Below, piece after piece: positions 1 to 6,068 of a stretch of DNA of 8,510 nucleotides. Below the pieces are notes generated by a model. That model was not told where the DNA came from. It saw only the letters and a list, made by a program, of their open reading frames with translations, and did no database searches. Each line of letters starts with the position of its first letter. Within the stretch, counting starts at the first letter, position 1. The DNA lies in contig JALVAU010000212.1 of NCBI GenBank assembly GCA_027011025.1, positions 1 through 8,510 on the forward strand, given 5' to 3'. The position numbers and the translations under genes are program-made. The DNA is from Campylobacteraceae bacterium. GTDB taxonomy: Bacteria; Campylobacterota; Campylobacteria; Campylobacterales; Sulfurospirillaceae.

Positions 1-248
1 TTTTCTCCCATGAAAGTTTTGTGAAAAAACCCTCCTTTTTTGAGTTCTAGTTTTTTATCTTTTTTATATTCAGCTGAACTAAATCTTTTTGCTGTTATTT
101 TGTCGGTTGGAATTAAGTAAAAATCTTTGTTATAGTCACAAAATATATATATTAATTCATTTTTTAAAACTTTTTTTAGTGCGATTGCACTTACTATGCT
201 TATCTCATGTTCAAAACTATTTGCTCCAAATAGCAATGCTAATTTCAT
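1..248 (-). CDS. ddl: D-alanine--D-alanine ligase, N-terminal part (runs off left edge)
   Basis: Ddl joins two D-alanines with ATP in the cytoplasm, giving the D-Ala-D-Ala dipeptide used to build the peptidoglycan precursor. Only the first 82 codons are present. The frame opens with MKLALLFGANSFEHEISIVS, which I recognise as the N-terminal nucleotide-binding segment of epsilonproteobacterial Ddl (the FG..SFEHEISIVSAIALK block, with the conserved Glu-His after Ser-Phe). The later ATP-grasp core and catalytic residues lie outside the window. The ATG at 248-246 is preceded by AAAGGGGA eight bases upstream. The frame stays open further upstream to a TAA but has no start codon there, so this ATG is the start. 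It follows ruvA on the same strand after a 236-base spacer filled by a tandem repeat. Identification is by recognition of the family N-terminus, not by alignment. Confidence 0.93.
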   Translation of the reverse strand, partial: MKLALLFGANSFEHEISIVSAIALKKVLKNELIYIFCDYNKDFYLIPTDKITAKRFSSAEYKKDKKLELKKGGFFHKTFMGE

Positions 249-255
249 TTTTATA

Positions 256-263
256 TCCCCTTT
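256..263 (-). promoter_or_regulatory. ddl ribosome-binding site, contiguous with a repeat hairpin
   Basis: On the minus strand AAAGGGGA lies eight bases before the ddl ATG. Its AAA forms the end of the 12-bp hairpin at 261-287, and its GGGG can instead pair with the CCCC of that hairpin's 3' arm (CCCCUU-UUA-AAGGGG). Two mutually exclusive folds are therefore possible: the strong hairpin leaves GGGG free, while the weaker local hairpin hides it. The site is seen directly; any regulatory effect is inference. Confidence 0.6.
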
Positions 264-287
264 AAAAGGGGCAAAGCCCCTTTTAAA
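261..287 (-). other. Perfect 12-bp stem-loop next to ddl ribosome-binding site
   Basis: The plus strand reads TTTAAAAGGGGC, AAA, GCCCCTTTTAAA: a 12-bp perfect stem with a three-base loop. In the ddl transcript it lies directly upstream of the Shine-Dalgarno. No U-tract follows it on either strand, so it does not look like an intrinsic terminator. It forms the edge of repeat copy 1; copy 2 (368-386) has lost two G residues, so its stem is bulged. Confidence 0.75.
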
Positions 288-349
288 TTCCTCGCGACTA
301 AAGCTACTGCTGTCGCAGAGAAATTACTATTTTTATTTTTTTTACTAAA
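270..349. repeat. Tandem intergenic repeat, copy 1 (between ruvA and ddl)
   Basis: This roughly 80-base unit recurs 102 bases further on. Positions 270-295 are identical to 372-397 (26 bases). Seven bases then differ. Positions 303-332 are identical to 405-434 (30 bases). Both copies end in a T-rich stretch closed by TACTAAA. The unit holds two hairpins: the GGGGC/GCCCC stem at its left end and a CTGC/GCAG stem with loop TGTC (307-318). No protein-coding role is evident. Confidence 0.88.
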
Positions 350-371
350 GTTATGGCTATCGCCAAGAAAA
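344..371. repeat. Degenerate third copy of the repeat core
   Basis: ACTAAAG followed by TTATGGCTATCGCCAAGAAAA resembles the core of copy 1, which reads CTAAAGCTACTGCTGTCGCAG at 298-318. The 4-bp hairpin stem is kept although its sequence changed: CTGC/GCAG (307-310/315-318) became TGGC/GCCA (354-357/362-365). That is two compensatory base-pair changes around a same-length loop, and the outer A.A mismatch and T.G pair are also kept. This supports an ancestral relationship and selection on the fold, although one pair of copies is thin evidence. Confidence 0.55.
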
Positions 372-448
372 GGCAAAGCCCCTTTTAAATTCCTCGCTCC
401 TCATGCTACTGCTGTCGCAGAGAAATTACTATTTAACTTTTTACTAAA
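372..448. repeat. Tandem intergenic repeat, copy 2 (between ruvA and ddl)
   Basis: Second copy of the unit at 270-349, with blocks of 26 and 30 identical bases separated by seven unrelated ones (398-404). The CTGC/GCAG hairpin recurs unchanged at 409-420. The G-run/C-run hairpin is weakened because only GGC, not GGGGC, remains on one arm. The copy begins about 36 bases beyond the ruvA stop codon. Confidence 0.88.
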
Positions 449-484
449 TTTGAGTCTAAGAAATTGTAAAAAATTTTTAAATTC

Positions 485-1042
485 TTATGTCAATTTTTTT
501 AGAGCCTCTTTTATTAGTTCTGGTGTTGTGGTGCTTTTGCAGGTTGAAAGGATTTTTCTTATTCTATCTTTTTTGAAGCCTAGGCTCTCTAATGCCAAGA
601 TAGTATCTAGCTGATTTCTGTCACTGCTTCCAAGCTCTAGTGATTCTAAAGAAAAATCACTAAGTTCTACTAAAATTCTTTTTGCACTCTTTGGACCGAT
701 TCCAGGAACCCTCTTAAAAGCTTCCACATTTTGACTACTAAGTGCAGATGCAAAATCACTTGGACTAAGAGTGGAACAAATAGCTAGAGCAGTAGAAGGA
801 CCTATGCCATTTAGTTTTATGACTGTATCAAATATTTTTTTTTCATCAATATCTAAAAACCCATACATACCATGATAGTCTTCCCTGATAATTTGTGTTA
901 CATGTAGAGATACCAAATCAGAATCAATCTTAGATGAAGTAAAAAGCGAGATATTTACTCTATAAGTCAATCCAACATCTGTTTTTACATGTAAAAAAGT
1001 GGGCTCTTTTTTAACTATTTTTCCCTCTATGCCAACAATCAT
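485..1042 (-). CDS. ruvA: Holliday junction DNA helicase subunit RuvA
   Basis: RuvA binds four-way Holliday junctions and loads the RuvB motor for branch migration in recombinational repair. The 185-residue product has the usual three-part layout. An OB-fold spans about residues 1-62, starting MIVGIEGKIV. Two helix-hairpin-helix motifs follow (NGIGPSTA at 78-85 and VPGIGPKSAKRI at 112-123), which grip the DNA backbone. A serine-rich linker of about 12 residues leads to the C-terminal RuvB-contacting three-helix domain (about 143-185, with the LESLGFKKDRI segment). Length is normal for the phylum. Its ATG overlaps the fapA stop as ATGA (1042-1039), and the only upstream purine run is a weak GCGAG, so translation is probably coupled to fapA. 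The ORF is complete with no sign of decay. Confidence 0.97.
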   Translation of the reverse strand: MIVGIEGKIVKKEPTFLHVKTDVGLTYRVNISLFTSSKIDSDLVSLHVTQIIREDYHGMYGFLDIDEKKIFDTVIKLNGIGPSTALAICSTLSPSDFASALSSQNVEAFKRVPGIGPKSAKRILVELSDFSLESLELGSSDRNQLDTILALESLGFKKDRIRKILSTCKSTTTPELIKEALKKLT

Positions 1043-2952
1043 TTGCTATACTCGCTAGATCTTTTTATCTCAAATTTTTCACTCTCTATCTGTTTAAGAG
1101 TAATTTCTCTGATTATTTCATTCTCTTTTGTGTTGTAAACTACTTCTATTGGTGGATTTATAAGCTTGAATTTCACTTCATTATACTCTTTCCATACACC
1201 ATGATTTACTATTTTAGCAGAAAAAATTTGATTTTGTATGGATTGTAAATCACTATCATATGATGCTAGCTGATGTTTTTTATCTTTAAAGTTGTTAAGC
1301 GTGATATTGTACTCATTTACCATTTTTTGATATTGTTTAATTTTTCCCAATAGTGAAGATGGAGGGGTTATTCCACTCTTTTTAAGTTCTAGTATCTTTC
1401 TTTTTATCTCTTCTACTACGCTTCTACTGTTTTCGATAACTCTCTTTTTTGCCTCTAAGATTTTAGGTATAGGCTTAAGTGATATAGTTAATTCTTTAAT
1501 TTTCTTTTTAATTTTTTCAATTTTTTCATTATATTGCTTACCTGCTGTTGAGTCAATAACCAGTTTATTATTATTTCCTTTAACTTGTTTTATATCGATT
1601 AAATCACTTGCTTTTATAGATGCGTTGGAAGTCAACTCTTCAATGTATATATTTTTTCCTATAATTTCGCCACCTATCACACTCTTGATTTTGATATTTT
1701 CTCCATCGACAAAACCGCCTTCTAGTCTTTCTATTTCGATATTCTTGCCATTTACTCTGCCTCTATGTACCGCTATCTTTACACTGTCTGCATCAATAAT
1801 AGCAGTTTTGTGAGTTTGACCCTTAATTTCAACTTTTTTAGCTTTTATAGTTGCCCCGCTAGCTATATTACCCTCTACATGTAGCTCAGAAGTCTCTACA
1901 CTCATGCCAGGGCCAATGGCATCTTTAAATATATCACTCTCTTTTATATTTATCTTTACATCAGAATTTAAATCTGTTTCAATAGAGCCTGTGGATTTAA
2001 AATCAACAGATTCTATCTCCATTTTGTCTTGTATATCATATGTTCCATTTTCAAAATTAACATATCCATTTTTATTGGCTATATATAAGATTTTATCATC
2101 ATCCTCTTTTTTTAAGATATTATCTGTGTGTTTAATCTCTGTTTGATTACTTAGGGATGGTTCTTTTACATTTAAAAATCTACCTTGACAATTTCTTCCC
2201 GGTATCCCCGTTTGTGCTTTTGTGTACTCTATGATAGTTTCACCTTTTGAGACTGCGAGTATAAAACCGCGCTTTGAATAATCAACTCTGCCTTGTTTGT
2301 CTTTGGCTTTTACTTTATTTTTATATAAGTATGCGATTTTATCATCAATTGACGAGACTTTGTCTAACCCTTGACATACTACAAAAACACTATCATTTTC
2401 TAAGAAATTTTTAACTCTGATAGTAGATACAACTTTCTTTACCTCTTTGTACATATTTTTGTCACGAATACCTACTAGTATATTCGAGCGAACTTTTTTT
2501 CTGTTTATATCTTCTATAATCTTCTCTTCTAGTTTCGAAAAGTATTTAACATCAATATTTTTTTTAATCGTAGCTACAACTTTTGTCAAAAGTTTGTTTC
2601 CGCTTAAAACAATATCTGGAATGATTTCATCATTAGAGATATCACTTTTTCTAAAAATCTCTACTTTGTAGTGCTGTTTGATTCTTAATTCTGGATTTAG
2701 CATGAAATCATTATCGTCAAATAGATGTCTGCTTTTATCATCTAACTCTTTATACTCTTCCCCTTTGTGAGATCTATATGAGGTGATGACTTTTAGCACT
2801 CTAAAAGAGAGATCACTTGTATTGAGATTATTTGATGATGCTACATTTTTGATTTCGTCAGCTACATTTTGAGTGTCTATAATTATGGATTTGAAGTCAT
2901 TATCTTTTTGCTCTTCATTTTTATTTGATGAATCTCTTTTAAAAAAAGCCAA
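1039..2952 (-). CDS. FapA/DUF342-family beta-solenoid protein with C-terminal coiled coil
   Basis: FapA (flagellar assembly protein A, DUF342) family member of 637 residues from the proposed start. The N-terminal region (about 20-100) is followed by the family-typical segment DYSKRGFILAVSKGETIIEY..GIPGRNCQGR (about 224-258). A right-handed beta-solenoid then spans about 289-468: short repeats such as VEGNIASGATIKAKKVEIKG and VNGKNIEIERLEGG, rich in Gly/Asn turns. A charged coiled coil follows (about 472-581) and a tail containing VWKEYNEVKFKLINPP. No signal peptide is seen, so it is probably cytoplasmic. The family is linked to flagellar and cell-pole placement in some proteobacteria, but the role here is unproven. 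Start choice: an ATG at 3159 lies inside the palindromic element and gives an unrelated leader. TTG 2952 has AAAGGA seven bases upstream and yields MAFFKRDSSN. The gene is first in the fapA-ruvA(-ddl) operon. Confidence 0.86.
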   Translation of the reverse strand: MAFFKRDSSNKNEEQKDNDFKSIIIDTQNVADEIKNVASSNNLNTSDLSFRVLKVITSYRSHKGEEYKELDDKSRHLFDDNDFMLNPELRIKQHYKVEIFRKSDISNDEIIPDIVLSGNKLLTKVVATIKKNIDVKYFSKLEEKIIEDINRKKVRSNILVGIRDKNMYKEVKKVVSTIRVKNFLENDSVFVVCQGLDKVSSIDDKIAYLYKNKVKAKDKQGRVDYSKRGFILAVSKGETIIEYTKAQTGIPGRNCQGRFLNVKEPSLSNQTEIKHTDNILKKEDDDKILYIANKNGYVNFENGTYDIQDKMEIESVDFKSTGSIETDLNSDVKINIKESDIFKDAIGPGMSVETSELHVEGNIASGATIKAKKVEIKGQTHKTAIIDADSVKIAVHRGRVNGKNIEIERLEGGFVDGENIKIKSVIGGEIIGKNIYIEELTSNASIKASDLIDIKQVKGNNNKLVIDSTAGKQYNEKIEKIKKKIKELTISLKPIPKILEAKKRVIENSRSVVEEIKRKILELKKSGITPPSSLLGKIKQYQKMVNEYNITLNNFKDKKHQLASYDSDLQSIQNQIFSAKIVNHGVWKEYNEVKFKLINPPIEVVYNTKENEIIREITLKQIESEKFEIKRSSEYSK

Positions 2953-2959
2953 AACGAAA

Positions 2960-2965
2960 TCCTTT
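2960..2965 (-). promoter_or_regulatory. Shine-Dalgarno that supports the TTG start of the fapA-like gene
   Basis: The minus strand reads AAAGGA, seven bases, then TTG (2952-2950). No comparable site precedes the in-frame ATGs at 3159 or 3129, both inside the inverted-repeat element. This is the main reason for placing the start at 2952. Confidence 0.65.
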
Positions 2966-2990
2966 ACTAGAAATTTTAATAGTTCTATTA

Positions 2991-3211
2991 GACTTCTTGC
3001 ATAACCCCTTATAGCCTCAGGCTTATCTATGAGTTGCCCAAAGGGAGGACTTAGAAGTAGCAATCTTGCACAAAACTTTTTATCGCAATAGCTTTGGCTA
3101 TTACTCAAAACTAGCGAAAGCGGTTGCATCGCAAAGTTTCCTGAAAAAAGGTTTTGCACAATCTTACCACTTCTAAGTCCTCTGAGACTACAAGGGTTTA
3201 TGCAAGAAGTC
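2991..3211. mobile_element. MITE-like 221-bp palindromic element in the fapA-murJ intergenic region
   Basis: Nearly the whole stretch is an inverted repeat. The left end ATTAGACTTCTTGCATAA (2987-3004) is the exact reverse complement of 3198-3215 (18 of 18), and similarity continues to 31 of 34 bases (2987-3020 against 3182-3215). After 24 unpaired bases on the left arm only (3021-3044), pairing resumes perfectly for 14 bases (3045-3058 against 3169-3182) and then imperfectly through about 3085 and 3142. The centre holds a hairpin AATAGC-TTTG-GCTATT (3087-3102). TA flanks the GAC...GTC ends on both sides (2989-2990, 3212-3213), as a 2-bp target duplication would. An open frame runs through it on the minus strand but resembles no transposase I recognise, so it would be non-autonomous. 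The family cannot be named from this copy alone. Confidence 0.68.
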
Positions 3212-3213
3212 TA

Positions 3214-3219
3214 ATTATA
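3214..3219 (-). promoter_or_regulatory. Candidate -10 box (TATAAT) for the fapA-ruvA operon
   Basis: A perfect TATAAT reads toward fapA, with AT-rich DNA upstream and no recognisable -35, which is normal for this phylum's main sigma factor. Transcription would begin near 3207, just inside the palindromic element, giving a leader of about 255 bases that is mostly one long hairpin. Alternatively TCTAAT at 2992-2987, formed at the other element border, could act as a -10 and start transcription near 2980, giving a short leader that still includes the Shine-Dalgarno. Confidence 0.5.
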
Positions 3220-3235
3220 CAATAAAATTTATAAA

Positions 3236-3271
3236 AGCTCCATTTAACGCTCATTTTGTTACAATGGAGCT
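3236..3271. promoter_or_regulatory. 9-bp inverted repeat overlapping the murJ promoter and start
   Basis: AGCTCCATT (3236-3244) is exactly repeated in inverse as AATGGAGCT (3263-3271), which ends at the base before the murJ ATG. An inner AAC/GTT pair (3246-3248/3258-3260) may extend the stem. The right arm overlaps the last bases of the -10 box. It could be a dyad operator or, if transcription starts upstream of it, a hairpin that hides GGAG. Its function is inferred only. Confidence 0.45.
3257..3265 (+). promoter_or_regulatory. Extended -10 promoter for the murJ-cysS-msbA operon
   Basis: TGT followed by TACAAT matches the extended -10 pattern TGnTATAAT at all but one position, with a T-rich run before it. 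A start about seven bases downstream falls at 3271-3273, on or beside the murJ ATG at 3272, so the message would be leaderless. This fits the lack of a usable Shine-Dalgarno: the GGAG at 3266-3269 is only two bases from the ATG. Confidence 0.55.
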
Positions 3272-4675
3272 ATGTTTTTAAGATCGTTTTTTACAAATAG
3301 TATAGGTATTTTAGTCTCCCGTATATTTGGTTTTATAAGAGATTTATTGATGGCTTCAATTTTGGGAGCAAATATATATAGTGATATATTTTTTGTTGCT
3401 TTTAAGCTTCCAAATCTTTTTAGAAGAATTTTTGCCGAAGGTGCTTTTACTCAAAGTTTTATACCTAACTTTGCTAAGGCTAAAAGAAAATCTTTTTTTG
3501 CATATAATATTTTTATACACTTTTTTCTATTTTTGCTTCTATTTTCTTTGATTGTAACAGTTTTCAGTGGTTTTTTTACAAAGGTTATAGCTATAGGTTT
3601 TGATGATCAAGAGGTAAAGCTTGCTTCCACCTTTGTAGCAATCAACTTTTATTATCTGCCTCTTATATTTTGTGTCTCATTTTTTGCCGCCCTCCTCCAG
3701 TATAAAAATCATTTTGCTACCACTGCTTTTTCAACAGCTCTTTTGAATATATCTATAATAACAGCTCTTTTAATCACTAAAGATTTAAATAAAATAGAGA
3801 TAGTATATGCTATAAGTTATGCAGTTTTAGCAGGAGGTTTGCTCCAGGTTTTTGCGCACATTATCGCACTTAAGCAAAAGAGACTTATTAGAATTTTTAT
3901 AGTTGGCTATAGATTTTCAAAACGGAAAAAAGAGCCAAAACAATCGAGTATATTTTATAACTCTTTTTATCATGCTATTGTAGGTAATTCAACTGCTCAA
4001 TTATCAGCTTTTTTAGATACATGGTTAGCTAGTTTTTTAGCAAGCGGGAGCATAAGTTACCTCTACTATGGTAATCGTGTTTTTCAACTCCCCCTTGCCC
4101 TTTTTGCTATCGCTTTGAGTGTTGGAATTTTTCCCAAAATAGCAAAAATGTTAAAAATAGGGGATGAAAAAAGAGCAAGAGAACTCCTGAAAAACTCTTT
4201 TTGGTTTTTAACTTTTACTCTAAGCGTATTTATGCTTGGAGGTATAATTCTAAGTCAAGAGATAATAAAAATCCTCTTTCAAAGAGGCTCTTTTGATGCG
4301 ATAAACACTATCTTTACTTCAAGAGTTTTAACAATGTACCTTATAGGACTTTTGCCTTTTGGTTTATCAAAAATTTTCTCTTTATGGCTCTATTCAAAAA
4401 ATCAGCAAAGAGTTGCAGCAAAAATTTCACTCTACTCTCTTGTTTCAAATGTCATTCTCTCTCTTGTTCTTATAAAACCGTTGGGGGTGGTAGGTTTGGC
4501 GCTTGCTAGCTCTATCTCTGGATTTATTTTATTTATTTTTACTATCAAAGCATTTGGTGTAAAAGAGTTTTTAGATATAATCTCTTTTAAAAAAATTTTA
4601 CTACTTTTTATAGTGATACTTTTGGAGATCACTATACTATTGCTATCTAAGGAAATAATTGATGTATATATATGA
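3272..4675 (+). CDS. murJ: Lipid II flippase MurJ (MviN)
   Basis: MurJ moves the peptidoglycan precursor lipid II across the inner membrane. The 467-residue product is polytopic throughout, with hydrophobic segments spaced for the family's roughly 14 helices, and its length is typical of the smaller MurJ proteins. The N-terminal block matches the family closely: Arg17 and Arg23 in SRIFGFIRD correspond to E. coli Arg18 and Arg24, Asp38 to Asp39, and KLPNLFRRIFAEGAFTQSF at about 45-63 carries Arg51/Arg52. A further conserved block, YYGNRVFQLPLALFAIALS, supplies Arg269 (E. coli Arg270). These are central-cavity residues needed for lipid II transport. The ATG at 3272 matches the family N-terminus although no spaced Shine-Dalgarno precedes it. 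It is first in the operon, and its last 14 bases overlap cysS. Confidence 0.96.
   Translation: MFLRSFFTNSIGILVSRIFGFIRDLLMASILGANIYSDIFFVAFKLPNLFRRIFAEGAFTQSFIPNFAKAKRKSFFAYNIFIHFFLFLLLFSLIVTVFSGFFTKVIAIGFDDQEVKLASTFVAINFYYLPLIFCVSFFAALLQYKNHFATTAFSTALLNISIITALLITKDLNKIEIVYAISYAVLAGGLLQVFAHIIALKQKRLIRIFIVGYRFSKRKKEPKQSSIFYNSFYHAIVGNSTAQLSAFLDTWLASFLASGSISYLYYGNRVFQLPLALFAIALSVGIFPKIAKMLKIGDEKRARELLKNSFWFLTFTLSVFMLGGIILSQEIIKILFQRGSFDAINTIFTSRVLTMYLIGLLPFGLSKIFSLWLYSKNQQRVAAKISLYSLVSNVILSLVLIKPLGVVGLALASSISGFILFIFTIKAFGVKEFLDIISFKKILLLFIVILLEITILLLSKEIIDVYI
4649..4654 (+). promoter_or_regulatory. Shine-Dalgarno deciding the cysS start
   Basis: AAGGAA lies inside the end of murJ. Measured from AAGGA, the ATG at 4662 is eight bases downstream and the in-frame TTG at 4659 only five. 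The ATG is therefore the better start and gives MYIYDSV, as expected for the family. Confidence 0.65.
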
Positions 4676-6068
4676 TTCTGTTTCAAAGAGAAAAGTACCT
4701 TTTGAGCCTATTGTGAAAGGTGAGGTAAAGATGTATGTTTGTGGTCCGACTGTTTATGATGATGCGCATTTGGGGCATGCTAGAAGCTCTATCGCTTTTG
4801 ATCTGTTGAGGCGAGTATTGGTGAGTTTGGGATATAGGGTGACATTTGTCAAAAATTTTACTGATATAGATGATAAAATCATAAAAAAGATGCAAGAGAG
4901 CGGAAAAAGCCTAGAAGAGATAACAAATCACTATATAAAAAGATATAAAGACGAGATGCACAAACTAGGTGTTAAAGATGCTGATATAGAGCCTAAAGCT
5001 ACTCAGACAGTAGATGAAATCATAAGTTTTATACAAGTTCTACTTGATAAAAAGTTGGCCTACAAGTTAGATGACGGTATCTATTTTGATACATCCAAAG
5101 ATGAAAAATATCTTAGCCTCTCCGGTATGCAGATAGAAGAAGAGAATCTTCAATCAAGAGTATGCCCCATGAATCAAAAAAAAGATTTGAAAGATTTTGC
5201 TCTTTGGAAATTTTCAAAAAAAGGAGAGCCGACTTATAGTGCAAATTTTGGAGATGGAAGACCGGGATGGCACATAGAGTGCTCTTGTATGATAAAAAAA
5301 CATATAGCAAATCTAAATACTCCATACCAGATAGATATACATGGCGGCGGAATGGATCTACTTTTTCCTCATCATGAGAATGAGGCTAGTCAAACTAGAT
5401 GCGAAAGTGGACAAGAGCTTTCAAAATATTGGATGCATAATGGTTTTGTTACGATAAATGATGAAAAGATGAGTAAATCACTTGGAAATAGTTTTTTTCT
5501 CAAGGATGCATTGGCTGAATATGATGGGGAAATTTTGAGATTTTATCTTTTGTCCACACACTATCGTGCAAATTTTAATTTTTCGCAAGAAGATTTGCTT
5601 ATCTCAAAAAAGAGACTAGATAAGATTTATAGACTCAAAAAGAGAGTTTTTGGTGCAAAAAATACGATTGCAAATAAAAATTTTATCGCAAATTTAAAAG
5701 AAGCTCTAAGTGATGATTTGAATATATCAAAAGCTTTAAGTGTTATAGATGAGATGACTTCTAGTATAAATGAAAAATTAGACACAGAACCAAAAAACAA
5801 GGCTTTGAAATCCGAAGCAATGGCAAATATAGAATTTTTGGATAGGGTTTTGGGGATAGGATATAAAAATCCATACGCATACTTCCAGCTAGGTTTGAGC
5901 CAAGAGCAAAAAAGAGAGATAGAAGAGTTGATAGAAAAAAGAGATAGAGCCAAAAAAGAGAAAGACTATGCGTTAGCAGATGAGATAAGAGCTAAACTTA
6001 CAAAACAAAAAATACAACTTATGGATACAGCAGAGGGCACACAGTGGGAAAAAATAGATGAACAGTAA
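4662..6068 (+). CDS. cysS: Cysteinyl-tRNA synthetase
   Basis: Class I aminoacyl-tRNA synthetase that activates cysteine with ATP and charges tRNA-Cys in the cytoplasm. From ATG 4662 the product has 468 residues, close to the E. coli enzyme. Visible signatures are the adenylate HIGH motif as HLGHA (36-40) and KMSKS (269-273). The zinc site that selects cysteine is represented by Cys27 (YVCGPTVYD), Cys207 in GWHIECS, and the HHENE block at about 237-241. The C-terminal helical region, from about residue 400, is the usual tRNA-binding part, with EIEELIEKRDRAKKEKDYA and ADEIRAKL. It begins within the last 14 bases of murJ and ends 11 bases into msbA, so the three genes are translationally linked. 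Nothing is missing or broken. A TTG at 4659 is an alternative start adding one residue. Confidence 0.98.
   Translation: MYIYDSVSKRKVPFEPIVKGEVKMYVCGPTVYDDAHLGHARSSIAFDLLRRVLVSLGYRVTFVKNFTDIDDKIIKKMQESGKSLEEITNHYIKRYKDEMHKLGVKDADIEPKATQTVDEIISFIQVLLDKKLAYKLDDGIYFDTSKDEKYLSLSGMQIEEENLQSRVCPMNQKKDLKDFALWKFSKKGEPTYSANFGDGRPGWHIECSCMIKKHIANLNTPYQIDIHGGGMDLLFPHHENEASQTRCESGQELSKYWMHNGFVTINDEKMSKSLGNSFFLKDALAEYDGEILRFYLLSTHYRANFNFSQEDLLISKKRLDKIYRLKKRVFGAKNTIANKNFIANLKEALSDDLNISKALSVIDEMTSSINEKLDTEPKNKALKSEAMANIEFLDRVLGIGYKNPYAYFQLGLSQEQKREIEELIEKRDRAKKEKDYALADEIRAKLTKQKIQLMDTAEGTQWEKIDEQ

Noticed and set aside
261..287. Intrinsic terminator after ruvA
   Set aside because: The stem is strong but is followed by GGGGAUAU on the minus strand and UUCCUCG on the plus strand, not by a U-tract, and it sits directly before the ddl ribosome-binding site.
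357..404. Small minus-strand frame MRSEEFKRGFAFSWR inside repeat copy 2
   Set aside because: It is only 15 residues and lies in a repeat. The ATG exists only in copy 2's seven-base variable segment, and copy 1 has no matching start, so it looks like chance translation of repeat DNA.
270..448. CRISPR array
   Set aside because: There are only two long copies plus one diverged core, with unequal internal variation and no regular short repeats and spacers.
1625..2671. Plus-strand frames at 1625-1813, 1904-2146 and 2447-2671
   Set aside because: They are antisense shadows of the fapA-like coding sequence: hydrophobic low-complexity translations with no family resemblance.
2991..3159. In-frame 5' extension of the fapA-like gene treated as real protein or a transposase fragment
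   Set aside because: It is encoded by a near-palindrome, lacks a Shine-Dalgarno, and resembles neither FapA N-termini nor any transposase motif I can recognise.
5627..5953. Minus-strand frames opposite cysS and msbA, including 7410-7790
   Set aside because: They lie wholly opposite well-supported conserved genes and are Ser/Phe/Leu-rich, as antisense of Lys/Glu-rich genes always is here.
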